64,000 bases of DNA from Deltaproteobacteria bacterium. GTDB lineage: Bacteria > Desulfobacterota > GWC2-55-46. The translations under genes and the position numbers were made by a program. The notes beneath the pieces are model-generated. The model was not told where the DNA came from and made no database searches. It saw only the letters and a program-made list of their open reading frames with translations. Each line of letters starts with the position of its first letter. Position 1 is the first letter of the stretch. Positions 42,563-50,222 of this stretch are shown here, piece by piece. Location of the stretch: the NCBI GenBank assembly GCA_020846435.1, contig JADLDY010000001.1, positions 62,001 to 126,000 on the forward strand. The letters run 5' to 3'.

Positions 42563-43798
42563 ATGAAAAACAAGCTGAGGTTCCTTACCTTACTGGCCAT
42601 GGCCCTGCCGGTTGTTACTGCGGGGGCTTCACAAGCCGCTCAACTGGGCGGCGTGATATCATTCGAGGACTATTATTCAGGGGATACGGCCTCCGGCAGC
42701 AGGCACGCCATGACCGGCAGGCTCAAGCTCGATATCACGAAGATAGGCCCTTCCCAGAAGATAGGTTTTCACTTCGACGCAAGGCAGAGGTTCGACCTCT
42801 CCGGTGAGATCTCCACTTCGAGCAAGGAGGGGAGGATCGACCAGGCGCAGCTCGAATACGCCGGTACGAGCCTTTACCTCTCCATAGGAAGGCTCTGGCC
42901 CAAGGATATGCCGATAGAGGTGGTCGACGGCGTCAACGCCGTCTACCAGGGGCAGGGTTCCAAGACAGGGTTCGGCGTTTACGCGGGGTTGCGCCCCAAC
43001 CCGTACAGCCAGTCAACCACCGCTGATTTTACCTCGGCCGGCCTTTACCTTTCGCACGCGGGCGAGAAGCTCTCGGCAGGAGCGGCCTTCGTGCACAACG
43101 GGTACAAGGGAGACACAGACAGGCAGTACTTCTACGGATACGGCACATGGATGCCCCGTCCTTCGCTCTTCGCCCTGGGCAATATCACGGCGGACCTGAG
43201 CCCTTCAGGAGAGGTGGACCTCACGAACCTCATCGCCGAGCTTACATGGAGGCCCGACGAAGTAAAGAGCTTCACGCTGGGCTATAACCAGTTCAGGGCC
43301 TTCAAGTACTACGCCTCCACCCTCTTCGCGGACATAGACGACAGCCGCCAGGACGGCTTTTACCTGGGCGCGACTTACAGGCTTAACCCCCAGTACATGG
43401 TCTACGGCAGGGTCGAGACGCAAAAGAGGTTCTTCCCGGCGACCGAGACGGGCCAGAACAACATGTTGAGTTACAGGGCTGGCGTGAGCGGCGATAACGT
43501 CCTCAATACCGGGGTCTTCATGAACCTGAGCGCTTCTGTCACCGATAGCTACGGCTCAGAGTACACGGCTTACAGCTTTGACATGAGCAGGATGCTTGGC
43601 GAATCGGTCCAGCTCATGTTCAACGGCGCGTATACCCAGAACGTATACGGCGCGTCTTCGAGCGGAGGGATCGTCAGCTTCGGCGGGTCGGCCTTCTACA
43701 TGGCGAGGAGGTGGAACCTGTCTTTGAGCGTCGACACGGAGCGTGGGACGGATTACACGACCAACAGGATCCTTACGAGGGTGAGCTTCAACCTCTAA
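42563..43798 (+). CDS. Putative outer-membrane beta-barrel (porin-like) protein
   Basis: 411-residue exported protein: signal peptide ~1-26 (ALPVVTAGASQA, cleavage near AQ), then a succession of ~9-11-residue amphipathic strands with alternating hydrophobic residues, Gly/Tyr/Asp turns and aromatic girdle residues (FGVYAGLRPN, YFYGYGTWMP, GFYLGATYRL, YMVYGRVETQ). It ends in RVSFNL, an alternating final strand. About 16 or more strands can be drawn. No family is recognised with certainty. It follows the giant cytochrome by 7 bp, as barrel sheaths do in porin-cytochrome conduits, and a terminator closes the operon. Confidence 0.82.
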   Translation: MKNKLRFLTLLAMALPVVTAGASQAAQLGGVISFEDYYSGDTASGSRHAMTGRLKLDITKIGPSQKIGFHFDARQRFDLSGEISTSSKEGRIDQAQLEYAGTSLYLSIGRLWPKDMPIEVVDGVNAVYQGQGSKTGFGVYAGLRPNPYSQSTTADFTSAGLYLSHAGEKLSAGAAFVHNGYKGDTDRQYFYGYGTWMPRPSLFALGNITADLSPSGEVDLTNLIAELTWRPDEVKSFTLGYNQFRAFKYYASTLFADIDDSRQDGFYLGATYRLNPQYMVYGRVETQKRFFPATETGQNNMLSYRAGVSGDNVLNTGVFMNLSASVTDSYGSEYTAYSFDMSRMLGESVQLMFNGAYTQNVYGASSSGGIVSFGGSAFYMARRWNLSLSVDTERGTDYTTNRILTRVSFNL

Positions 43799-43816
43799 GA
43801 GGCGGCAGATGAAATC

Positions 43817-43850
43817 AAAAAAAGGCAACCCTTTAGGGTTGCCTTTTTTT
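43817..43850. terminator. Bidirectional terminator after the cytochrome operon
   Basis: Perfect 15-bp stem AAAAAAAGGCAACCC/GGGTTGCCTTTTTTT with a TTTA loop. It lies between the beta-barrel gene (+) and rsgA (-), so it can serve both. Confidence 0.95.
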
Positions 43851-43869
43851 GATCCTCTTTCAGGTTTTT

Positions 43870-44931
43870 TCAGTCTTTCATCTGCTTCTTTGCCGACTTG
43901 ATGAAGCGTCCGAACGCTCTGTCTTTTTTCCGTTTATCCGCATACGACAGCTCGTGGTACTCAGATTCCTTCTTAAGCTTCATATAGCTGGAATAGCGTT
44001 CTGCACTCAACTCGCCATTTGCAACCGCGGCAAGAACCGCGCAGTCAGTTTCCTGTGCGTGGCCGCAATTCGCGTAACGACATTTTTCGGAAAGTTCAAT
44101 GATATCTTCAAAGCCCTGATCAACCCCGCCGCCGACACCAAGAAGACCCAGCTCTCGCATCCCCGGCGTATCAATCAGCATAGAGCCTTGCTCAAGGCAG
44201 ATAAGCTGCCGGCGCGTCGTTGTGTGCGTGCCTTCTCCCGTTCCACTGACGGCATTTGTGTTGAAAGCGTTCTGCCCGATCACTCGGTTGATGAGGGTTG
44301 TCTTGCCGACTCCCGATGATCCAAGCAGGCAATATGTTTTTCCCGGGATTAACAGCTGTTGGAATTCGTCGAATCCGGACCCGGTCAAGTTGCTGAGGGC
44401 AAAGACTCTGGATACGGCGCTGGCCTGTTTGACAGCCGCGAGTTCTTCTTCCAGTTCAGCGTGAGAGATCAAATCCGTTTTTGTAAGAATGACAATCGGC
44501 TCGACATGGCCGTCAGCCGCCATTACCAGATACCTGTCCAATCTTTTCATGTTGAAGTCGAAATGACACGATTGAACAATGAAAGCGATATCGATGTTGG
44601 CCGCGATCATCTGGAAATCAACGTTTTCACCGGCGCATTTGCGGCGCAAAAACGTTTTTCTCGGAAAAACTCCATGAATGATCGCTTCGGTGTCATCGTT
44701 GTGATATTGCACCGTAACCCAATCGCCCACACACGGCAGGTCGACTGAGGATTCAACTCGAAAATAAAATTTTCCCGCAAGTTCAGCCGGGATCTCCATG
44801 AGTTCGTTTTTGACAAGATACGAACCACGATCAACCGCTGATACGCGCGCTATATGGTGGCCTTCCTGACGCAAGGCATTGGAATGTGTCTCAAACCATT
44901 CATCAAAACCCAGCTCTTTCAGACTTATCAT
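43870..44931 (-). CDS. rsgA: Ribosome small-subunit GTPase RsgA, foreign composition
   Basis: 353-residue circularly permuted GTPase that acts late in 30S maturation. After an N-terminal OB-fold, G4 (ILTKTDL) precedes G1 (GSSGVGKTTLINRV) and G3 (DTPGMREL), the permuted order of this family. The zinc knuckle CRYANCGHAQETDC follows. Composition differs from its neighbours: lines I counted run near 50% G+C, Arg is often CGT/CGC and Ile often ATT/ATC, where the flanking genes favour AGG and ATA. This suggests recent acquisition. The region upstream is only ~90 bp, with no obvious promoter. Confidence 0.95.
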   Translation of the reverse strand: MISLKELGFDEWFETHSNALRQEGHHIARVSAVDRGSYLVKNELMEIPAELAGKFYFRVESSVDLPCVGDWVTVQYHNDDTEAIIHGVFPRKTFLRRKCAGENVDFQMIAANIDIAFIVQSCHFDFNMKRLDRYLVMAADGHVEPIVILTKTDLISHAELEEELAAVKQASAVSRVFALSNLTGSGFDEFQQLLIPGKTYCLLGSSGVGKTTLINRVIGQNAFNTNAVSGTGEGTHTTTRRQLICLEQGSMLIDTPGMRELGLLGVGGGVDQGFEDIIELSEKCRYANCGHAQETDCAVLAAVANGELSAERYSSYMKLKKESEYHELSYADKRKKDRAFGRFIKSAKKQMKD

Positions 44932-45023
44932 GTTTTGTCACCGGACATTCAAGATGCCGATAATCTCAATATCCCGCATCCTGTCCATGGGCATATGAAT
45001 TCGCCGCTGAGCCGTTTGCAAGG

Positions 45024-46322
45024 CTACGCGGTGCCGAACTTCTTCTCGACCTTCACGCCTATGCCGCGCAGGAAGTCGTTCGGAAGCTCTCCTCCTGCGA
45101 AGATGTAGACGAAGTCGTTGGGCACTTTGGTGAGTTTCCCGTCCGCTTCTATCTGCGCGTCCTTTTCCCTTATCTCTTTGAGGTTCGAGTTAAGGAGGAG
45201 CGAGAGCTTCTTTTCGGAGAGCGCCTTGTCCAGACGGTCCTTGTTGCCCGGCTTTATCCTTGAGAGAGCGTCTCCCCTGTACGAGAGCGTCACCCTGTTG
45301 CCGCAGGAGGCAAGGGACATGGTCGCTTCCACCGCGCTGTCTCCTCCGCCCACGACGATTATGTCATGGCCCTTGTGCTGCTCAGGGTCGAGGAGGCTGT
45401 AGCTCACCTTCGTGAGCTCTTCGCCAGGCACCCCGAGCTTTCTTGGCGTGCCCCTCCTGCCTATGGCGAGGACGATGGTCCTGGTGAGGTACTCGCCCTT
45501 TGTCGTAGTGACCTTGAACTCGCCGGGGAGCTCGGTGAGGGCGGTCATCTTCTCGTTAGTGTTTACTTTAAGACCGGACTTCTGGATGACGCCTGAAAAG
45601 AGCTCAAGGAGGGATTCTTTCGTCGTCTCCCTGACCTTTATCTTCCCGTGGAGCGGCAGGTCCATCGGCTGGGTCATTACTATCTTGTGCCTGGGGTAGT
45701 GGAGGATAGCTCCTCCGATGTCGTTCTGTTCTATGGTTATGAACTTGAGCCCGGCCTTTTGGGCGGCCAGGGAAGCGCTTATGCCTGCCGGTCCCGCGCC
45801 GACTATGAGGACGTCGTACGCGTCGCTTGATTTCTTCTTGTCCTTGATGAAGCAGGTGATGTACTCGACGGCCTGACGCCCCTGGGTGACGGCGTTACGC
45901 ACCAAGCCCATGCCGCCGAGCTCTCCGGCTATGAAGATGCCCTTTACGTTGGTCTCGAAGTTGGGGGAGACGTAAGGTATGTCAACGCCCCTTTTCTCGT
46001 TGCCGAAGACGAGCGTTATGGCCCCGACCGGGCAGGCGGCCGCGCACGCGCCGTGGCCCACGCAGTGGGTCGCGTTGATGAGCGCGCCCCTTCCGGAGAT
46101 GAGGCCGAGGACGTCGTGCTGCGGGCAGGCTTTGACGCAGGCGGTCGAGCCGATGCACAGCGCGGGGTCTATCTTCGGGTGCAGAGTCGTCGGCTCTTCG
46201 TTCATGCCGAACTCGACGGCCTTCTTGAGCTTGGCCTTCGTCTTGCTGGACTTCTTCCCGTAGTAATAGATGTATATGATTATGGCGAGAGCTACTATGA
46301 GCGTTGAGAGCAGGCTTGTCAG
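45024..46322 (-). CDS. Membrane-anchored Fe-S/FAD NAD(P)-dependent oxidoreductase
   Basis: 432 residues from a proposed CTG at 46322. Residues ~3-21 form a membrane helix (SLLSTLIVALAIIIYIYYYG). A ferredoxin-like domain follows, with CIGSTACVKACP and CVGHGACAAACP; in each, the usual second Cys of the cluster is replaced (Ser, His). The rest is a thioredoxin-reductase-like two-dinucleotide fold: VGAGPAGISASLAAQKAG (FAD) and VVGGGDSAVEATMSL (NAD(P)H). No CxxC redox pair is seen in the reductase part. The ATG at 46205 would drop the membrane helix; a GGAGG lies 8 bases before the CTG, so the longer form is preferred. Substrate unknown. Confidence 0.85.
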   Translation of the reverse strand: MTSLLSTLIVALAIIIYIYYYGKKSSKTKAKLKKAVEFGMNEEPTTLHPKIDPALCIGSTACVKACPQHDVLGLISGRGALINATHCVGHGACAAACPVGAITLVFGNEKRGVDIPYVSPNFETNVKGIFIAGELGGMGLVRNAVTQGRQAVEYITCFIKDKKKSSDAYDVLIVGAGPAGISASLAAQKAGLKFITIEQNDIGGAILHYPRHKIVMTQPMDLPLHGKIKVRETTKESLLELFSGVIQKSGLKVNTNEKMTALTELPGEFKVTTTKGEYLTRTIVLAIGRRGTPRKLGVPGEELTKVSYSLLDPEQHKGHDIIVVGGGDSAVEATMSLASCGNRVTLSYRGDALSRIKPGNKDRLDKALSEKKLSLLLNSNLKEIREKDAQIEADGKLTKVPNDFVYIFAGGELPNDFLRGIGVKVEKKFGTA

Positions 46323-46335
46323 CTTCGTTACCTCC
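46320..46335 (-). promoter_or_regulatory. Shine-Dalgarno with CTG start
   Basis: On the minus strand GGAGG (46335-46331) precedes CTG (46322-46320) by 8 bases. No ATG, GTG or TTG exists in this frame between the upstream in-frame TGA and the end of the membrane helix, so CTG is the only common start codon able to give the anchored protein. Confidence 0.6.
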
Positions 46336-46546
46336 GGAGTTGTTAACGCCCCCGGCGGCCCTTGCCGCGGTCATGGAGGCGTTTCATCTATTTTAAATCT
46401 TTCCGGCCTGACTGAAAAGCCCTTTTTAAGTCGCCTTTTTTCTGAGATTGACTTTTGAGGGCGTTTTGGTTAAGCTTTAAAGCTCCTGAACCCTCTATTG
46501 GGCTGTAAGTACCCGTTTTAAATGGAATAAAAGGTAACTGATAGAG

Positions 46547-46552
46547 TATAAT
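46547..46552 (+). promoter_or_regulatory. -10 element of the aconitase promoter
   Basis: A consensus TATAAT lies ~45 bp before the aconitase start, with no good -35 at 16-18 bp (AATGGAAT region). This suggests an activator-dependent promoter. An A+T-rich stretch TTTTAAATGGAATAAAAGG lies just upstream. Confidence 0.55.
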
Positions 46553-46596
46553 AGTGTTTACAGGCGTATAACACCCCCCCAATAAGGAGGATTATC

Positions 46597-48528
46597 GTGA
46601 GTAAGAGTGTCGCGCAAAAGCTCATAGACAGCCATCTGGTTTCAGGTGAGCCTGTCCAGGGCAAGGAAGTCAACATCAGGATAGACCAGACCATCACGCA
46701 GGACGCGACAGGCACCATGGCGTACCTGCAGTTCGAGGCGATGGGCGTGCCCCGTGTGAAGACAGAGCTCTCCGTGAGCTATGTCGACCACAACACGCTC
46801 CAGTACGGCGGTTTTGAGAACGCCGACGACCACAGGTTCCTCCAGACCCTGGCCTCAAAGTACGGCATCTACTTCTCCAAGCCCGGCAACGGAATATGCC
46901 ACCAGGTGCACCTGGAGAGGTTCGGCAAGCCCGGCAAGACCATGCTCGGCTCTGACAGCCACACGCCCACCGGCGGCGGCATAGGCATGCTCGCCATAGG
47001 CGCCGGCGGACTTGACGTTGCCGTGGCCATGGGCGGCGGCGCCTTCAGCCTCGTGTACCCCAAGGTCGTCCTCGTGAACCTCAAGGGCAAGCTGAAGCCC
47101 TGGGTCTCGGCCAAGGACATCATCCTCGAGCTTCTTCGCAGGATGACGGTGAAGGGCGGCGTAGGAAAAGTAATCGAGTACGGCGGCCCCGGAGTAGCGA
47201 GCCTCACCGTCCCAGAGAGGGCGACCATTACCAACATGGGCGCGGAACTTGGCGCGACCAGCTCGGTATTCCCGTCTGACGAAGTGACCAGAGAGTTTCT
47301 GGCCGCGCAGGGCAGGGAAGCCGACTGGATAGAGCTCAAGGCCGACGAGGGCGCGAAATACGACGAGACAATCGAACTTGACCTTAACAAGCTCGAGCCA
47401 ATGATAGCCAGGCCCCACATGCCTGACCAGGTCTGCAAGGTCTCCGAAGTAGAAGGCCTCAAGGTAGACCAGGTCTGCGTGGGAAGCTGCACCAACTCTT
47501 CTTACAGAGATTTGATGCTCGTCTCCGAAGTCTTCCACAAGGGCGAGTTCAAGGTGCACCCGGAAGTCAGCATGACGATATCCCCGGGCTCCAAGCAGGT
47601 CCTCGACATGATGGCCCTGAACAAGGGTCTTTCGCACCTCATCGAGGCCGGCGCGAGGATATTGGAAGCCACCTGCGGCCCGTGCATCGGCAACGGGCAG
47701 TCGCCTCCGTCAGGCGGTGTATCGCTCAGGACCTTTAACAGGAACTTCGAAGGCAGAAGCGGCACCAAGGACGGCAAGGTCTATCTCGTCAGCCCCGAAG
47801 TCGCTGTGGCGGCCGCTATCTACGGCGTCATAACCGACCCGAGGAAACTGGGTAAGTTCCCGAAGGTCAAGATGCCGGTGAAGTTCCTCATCGACGACTC
47901 GATGGTCGTCGCCCCGGCAAAGGACCCTTCAAAGGTGACCGTCTCCAGGGGCCCTAACATCAAGGAGCTCCCCAAGCAGGGCGCGCTTCCCGAGACCTTG
48001 AAGGGCAAATGCCTCATCAAGCTCGGCGATAATATAACCACCGACGACATAACCCCGGCTGGAACATGGCTCAAGTACCGCTCGAACGTGCCCAAGTACT
48101 CCGAGAGCGTATTCGCGCAGATAGACGCCAAGTTCCACGAGAAGGCGAAAGCCGCTGGCGGCGGCTTCGTCATCGGCGGAGAGAACTACGGACAGGGCTC
48201 TTCGCGTGAGCACGCGGCCCTTTGCCCCATGTACCTCGGCATCAAGGCTATCGTTGCCAAGAGCTTCGCCAGGATACACAAGGACAACCTGGTGAACTTC
48301 GGCATACTGCCCTTGACCTTCGCTAACGCGGCCGACTACGACGGCATTGAGGACGGAGACGAGCTCGAGATGCCGGGCATAAACAAGAGCTTTGGCAATG
48401 AGACCGTTACCTTGAAGAATGTAACCAAGGGCAGGGAGATAAAATTGAAGCACGGCTTCTCTCCGAGACAGGTCGAGACCATCCTCGCTGGCGGCACGCT
48501 CAACTACACCACCGCGAAGAGCAGGTAA
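46597..48528 (+). CDS. Aconitate hydratase, Aquifex/short type
   Basis: Isomerises citrate and isocitrate in the TCA cycle using a [4Fe-4S] cluster. At 643 residues it belongs to the short aconitase group, not the ~850-900-residue AcnA or AcnB. Cluster ligands appear in GSCTNSSYRDLM and ATCGPCIGNGQSPP. The swivel domain has DNITTDDITPAGTW and GENYGQGSSREHAAL. It starts at GTG behind a perfect AAGGAGG, and a strong terminator follows, so it is probably monocistronic. Confidence 0.95.
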   Translation: MSKSVAQKLIDSHLVSGEPVQGKEVNIRIDQTITQDATGTMAYLQFEAMGVPRVKTELSVSYVDHNTLQYGGFENADDHRFLQTLASKYGIYFSKPGNGICHQVHLERFGKPGKTMLGSDSHTPTGGGIGMLAIGAGGLDVAVAMGGGAFSLVYPKVVLVNLKGKLKPWVSAKDIILELLRRMTVKGGVGKVIEYGGPGVASLTVPERATITNMGAELGATSSVFPSDEVTREFLAAQGREADWIELKADEGAKYDETIELDLNKLEPMIARPHMPDQVCKVSEVEGLKVDQVCVGSCTNSSYRDLMLVSEVFHKGEFKVHPEVSMTISPGSKQVLDMMALNKGLSHLIEAGARILEATCGPCIGNGQSPPSGGVSLRTFNRNFEGRSGTKDGKVYLVSPEVAVAAAIYGVITDPRKLGKFPKVKMPVKFLIDDSMVVAPAKDPSKVTVSRGPNIKELPKQGALPETLKGKCLIKLGDNITTDDITPAGTWLKYRSNVPKYSESVFAQIDAKFHEKAKAAGGGFVIGGENYGQGSSREHAALCPMYLGIKAIVAKSFARIHKDNLVNFGILPLTFANAADYDGIEDGDELEMPGINKSFGNETVTLKNVTKGREIKLKHGFSPRQVETILAGGTLNYTTAKSR

Positions 48529-48552
48529 TACCTGTTTTAAAGCAGAAACGAG

Positions 48553-48585
48553 AAAGCCCCCTTCCGAAAGGAAGGGGGCTTTTTT
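48553..48585 (+). terminator. Rho-independent terminator after aconitase
   Basis: Perfect 13-bp stem AAAGCCCCCTTCC/GGAAGGGGGCTTT with a GAAA tetraloop and six T. Confidence 0.95.
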
Positions 48586-48703
48586 ATTCTACAGGTCGCT
48601 GAAAACCCATAGCGAGCGTATTCCCCGCAGTTTTCTGCGGGGTCAAGCGAGCGAATAGAAAATCGAGACTTCCTTAGGTTTCGAAACTCCCAGCGGGCCG
48701 CTG

Positions 48704-48823
48704 GGAGCTTCAAAAAGTCCCATCTACTTTGTTGGCATCAAAGCTCGTAATTGAGGCGTACAAGAAAGTACGCCTCATTCCTCGCTCCTCGACGCCTCGT
48801 ATCTGGAACTTTTTGAGCAACCT
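48704..48823. repeat. ~120-bp interspersed repeat, copy 5
   Basis: Starts GAGCTTCAAAAAGTCCCATC and ends TGGAACTTTTTGAGCAACCT. The core GAGGCGTACAAGAAAGTACGC and CCTCATTCCTCGCTCCTCG are preserved. The left end has been replaced by the neighbouring hairpin, so this copy has one intact terminus. Confidence 0.85.
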
Positions 48824-48832
48824 GTAATGTCC

Positions 48833-48923
48833 TGTCATTCTGAGCGAAGCGAAGAATCTAAATTATTAAAAACGAGATTGCTTCGCGTTACTCGCAATGA
48901 CAAGGCGCTCCCTCGGAATGACA
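48833..48923. repeat. TGTCATTCTGAGCG-type hairpin repeat, copy B
   Basis: Begins TGTCATTCTGAGCGAAGCGA, trimmed to its core, with AGAATCT; ends with GCAATGACA and CGGAATGACA, inverted partners of the start. Related to the element at 8715-8791. Confidence 0.75.
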
Positions 48924-48930
48924 ATGCGGT

Positions 48931-49626
48931 TCAAATGGAGAGCAGCTTTTCTACTTCCTCGTTTTTAAGGCGCATGGGCGTGTTTGCCAAGGCAGGGGAA
49001 TAAGGTATCTCGACGAGTACGGGAACTCCGGAGAGCTTTTCGATGTGCTCCCTGTTGTGCTCTCGGCTGAGGTCGTTGCCTGAATCAACGGGGTTGTTGA
49101 GTATGATGCCTTTTATGGCGAGCCCCATCTGCCGGGCGCAGCTGACGGTCAGGAGCGTGTGGTTTATCGTGCCGAGGCGGTTGGCCGAAACAATCAGGAG
49201 CGGCGCTCCGAGGAAAAGGGCAAGCTCTGCCATTGATCTGCCTTCGGCGGCTGGAGCGAGCAGGCCCCCGGCCCCTTCTACAAGTATTACATCGTGGGCC
49301 GCCTGAAGGCCGACGAATATGTCCCTTATCCTGTTGAAGTCGATTGTTGCCTTGAAGAGCCTGGCGGCCAGGTCTGGCGCTAAAGGGGCGGTGAATCTGT
49401 ACGGGTTTATGAGGTCAAGCTCTGCCTCCGTGCCTGACGCTTCTTTGAGCTTCAACGCGTCTTGCGGGATAATCTTTTCGCCTATGACAGGGCAGCCCGT
49501 CTCTACCGGCTTCATCACGCCGACTCTCAAGCCAGCGTCCCTGAAAGACTTCGCAATAAGGCAGGCGGCCTGAGTCTTGCCGACATTAGTGTCTGTGCCG
49601 GTTATGAAGAAGGCTGGTTTAGTCAT
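48931..49626 (-). CDS. bioD: Dethiobiotin synthetase
   Basis: Forms the ureido ring of dethiobiotin from DAPA, CO2 and ATP. The 231-residue protein begins PAFFITGTDTNVGKTQAAC, with the P-loop, and carries VEGAGGLLAP and KGIILNNP. The ATG at 49626 overlaps the VOC gene stop; a longer in-frame ORF upstream lacks homology. It is the last gene of the biotin cluster in transcription order. Confidence 0.96.
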   Translation of the reverse strand: MTKPAFFITGTDTNVGKTQAACLIAKSFRDAGLRVGVMKPVETGCPVIGEKIIPQDALKLKEASGTEAELDLINPYRFTAPLAPDLAARLFKATIDFNRIRDIFVGLQAAHDVILVEGAGGLLAPAAEGRSMAELALFLGAPLLIVSANRLGTINHTLLTVSCARQMGLAIKGIILNNPVDSGNDLSREHNREHIEKLSGVPVLVEIPYSPALANTPMRLKNEEVEKLLSI

Positions 49627-50039
49627 GCGCCTTTTTTCTCTTCTCCCTTGCCCCATGAGCCTATCTCGATGAGGTTGCCTTCCGGGTCTGCTATGAACGA
49701 AGAGCGCATGCCCCATGGCTCGTTGCGAGGGCTGAATATGGGTTTTGCTCCCATCTTGACGGCCCGCTCGAACTCCGTGTCTACATCTGAGAATTTCGGC
49801 AGGTCTATGGCGAGTTCGAATGTGCCGTTGAGCCCCTTCGGGTAGGAAACCTCTGTTTTCAGGTAACCTTCAAGCTCTTTTCTCTCGAACATCATGAGCC
49901 TTATGCCCTCGTGCCTGAACTCGGCCATCGGGCCTTGCCCGTTCCAGTCGATATCAACCTTGAGCACTTCCCTGTAAAACTCGACCATCTTCTTCAAGTC
50001 TTTGACGAAGATGCCGATAGCGTCGAATTTGATACCCAT
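49623..50039 (-). CDS. VOC-family (glyoxalase-fold) protein
   Basis: 138 residues starting MGIKFDAIGIFVKDLKKMVEFY. Two beta-alpha-beta-beta-beta units are seen: FDAIGIFVKDLKKM ... IRLMMFE, and FELAIDLPKF ... SFIADPEGNLIEIG. The family includes glyoxalase I, dioxygenases and resistance proteins; the substrate is not predictable. It overlaps bioD by 4 bp but no known biotin role exists for this family, so it may be a passenger gene. Confidence 0.85.
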   Translation of the reverse strand: MGIKFDAIGIFVKDLKKMVEFYREVLKVDIDWNGQGPMAEFRHEGIRLMMFERKELEGYLKTEVSYPKGLNGTFELAIDLPKFSDVDTEFERAVKMGAKPIFSPRNEPWGMRSSFIADPEGNLIEIGSWGKGEEKKGA

Positions 50040-50053
50040 AAGGACTCCTGGGC

Positions 50054-50175
50054 AGGCTGCTGAAAAAGTCCATCTGCGTCGTTGTCTTCGTTGCGAGTTC
50101 ATTGCGGCGTACAAGCAAAGTACGCCTCATTCCTCGCTCCTCGACGCCTCGCATATGGAGCTTTTTGAGCAGCCT
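50054..50175. repeat. ~120-bp interspersed repeat, copy 6
   Basis: Begins AGGCTGCTGAAAAAGTCCATC and ends TGGAGCTTTTTGAGCAGCCT when trimmed to the terminus. Core GCGGCGTACAAGCAAAGTACGC and CCTCATTCCTCGCTCCTCG are intact. It separates bioA from the VOC-bioD pair, so it may have inserted within an older operon. Confidence 0.88.
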
Positions 50176-50222
50176 GATTTTCTTTTAAGCTCTGCAATAT
50201 AAGGGGCTTCGTTTTACTCAGA

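Larger units (their letters stand above)
48588..48930. repeat. Composite repeat block between aconitase and bioD
   Basis: No gene is visible. From left to right it holds a hairpin CCCCGCAG/CTGCGGGG with TTTT loop (48623-48642), a hairpin CTCCCAGC/GCTGGGAG (48687-48707), copy 5 of the ~120-bp repeat (48704-48823), and copy B of the TGTCATTCTGAGCG element (48833-48923). Four structured elements back to back suggest that repeats insert into, or accumulate beside, each other. Confidence 0.8.
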
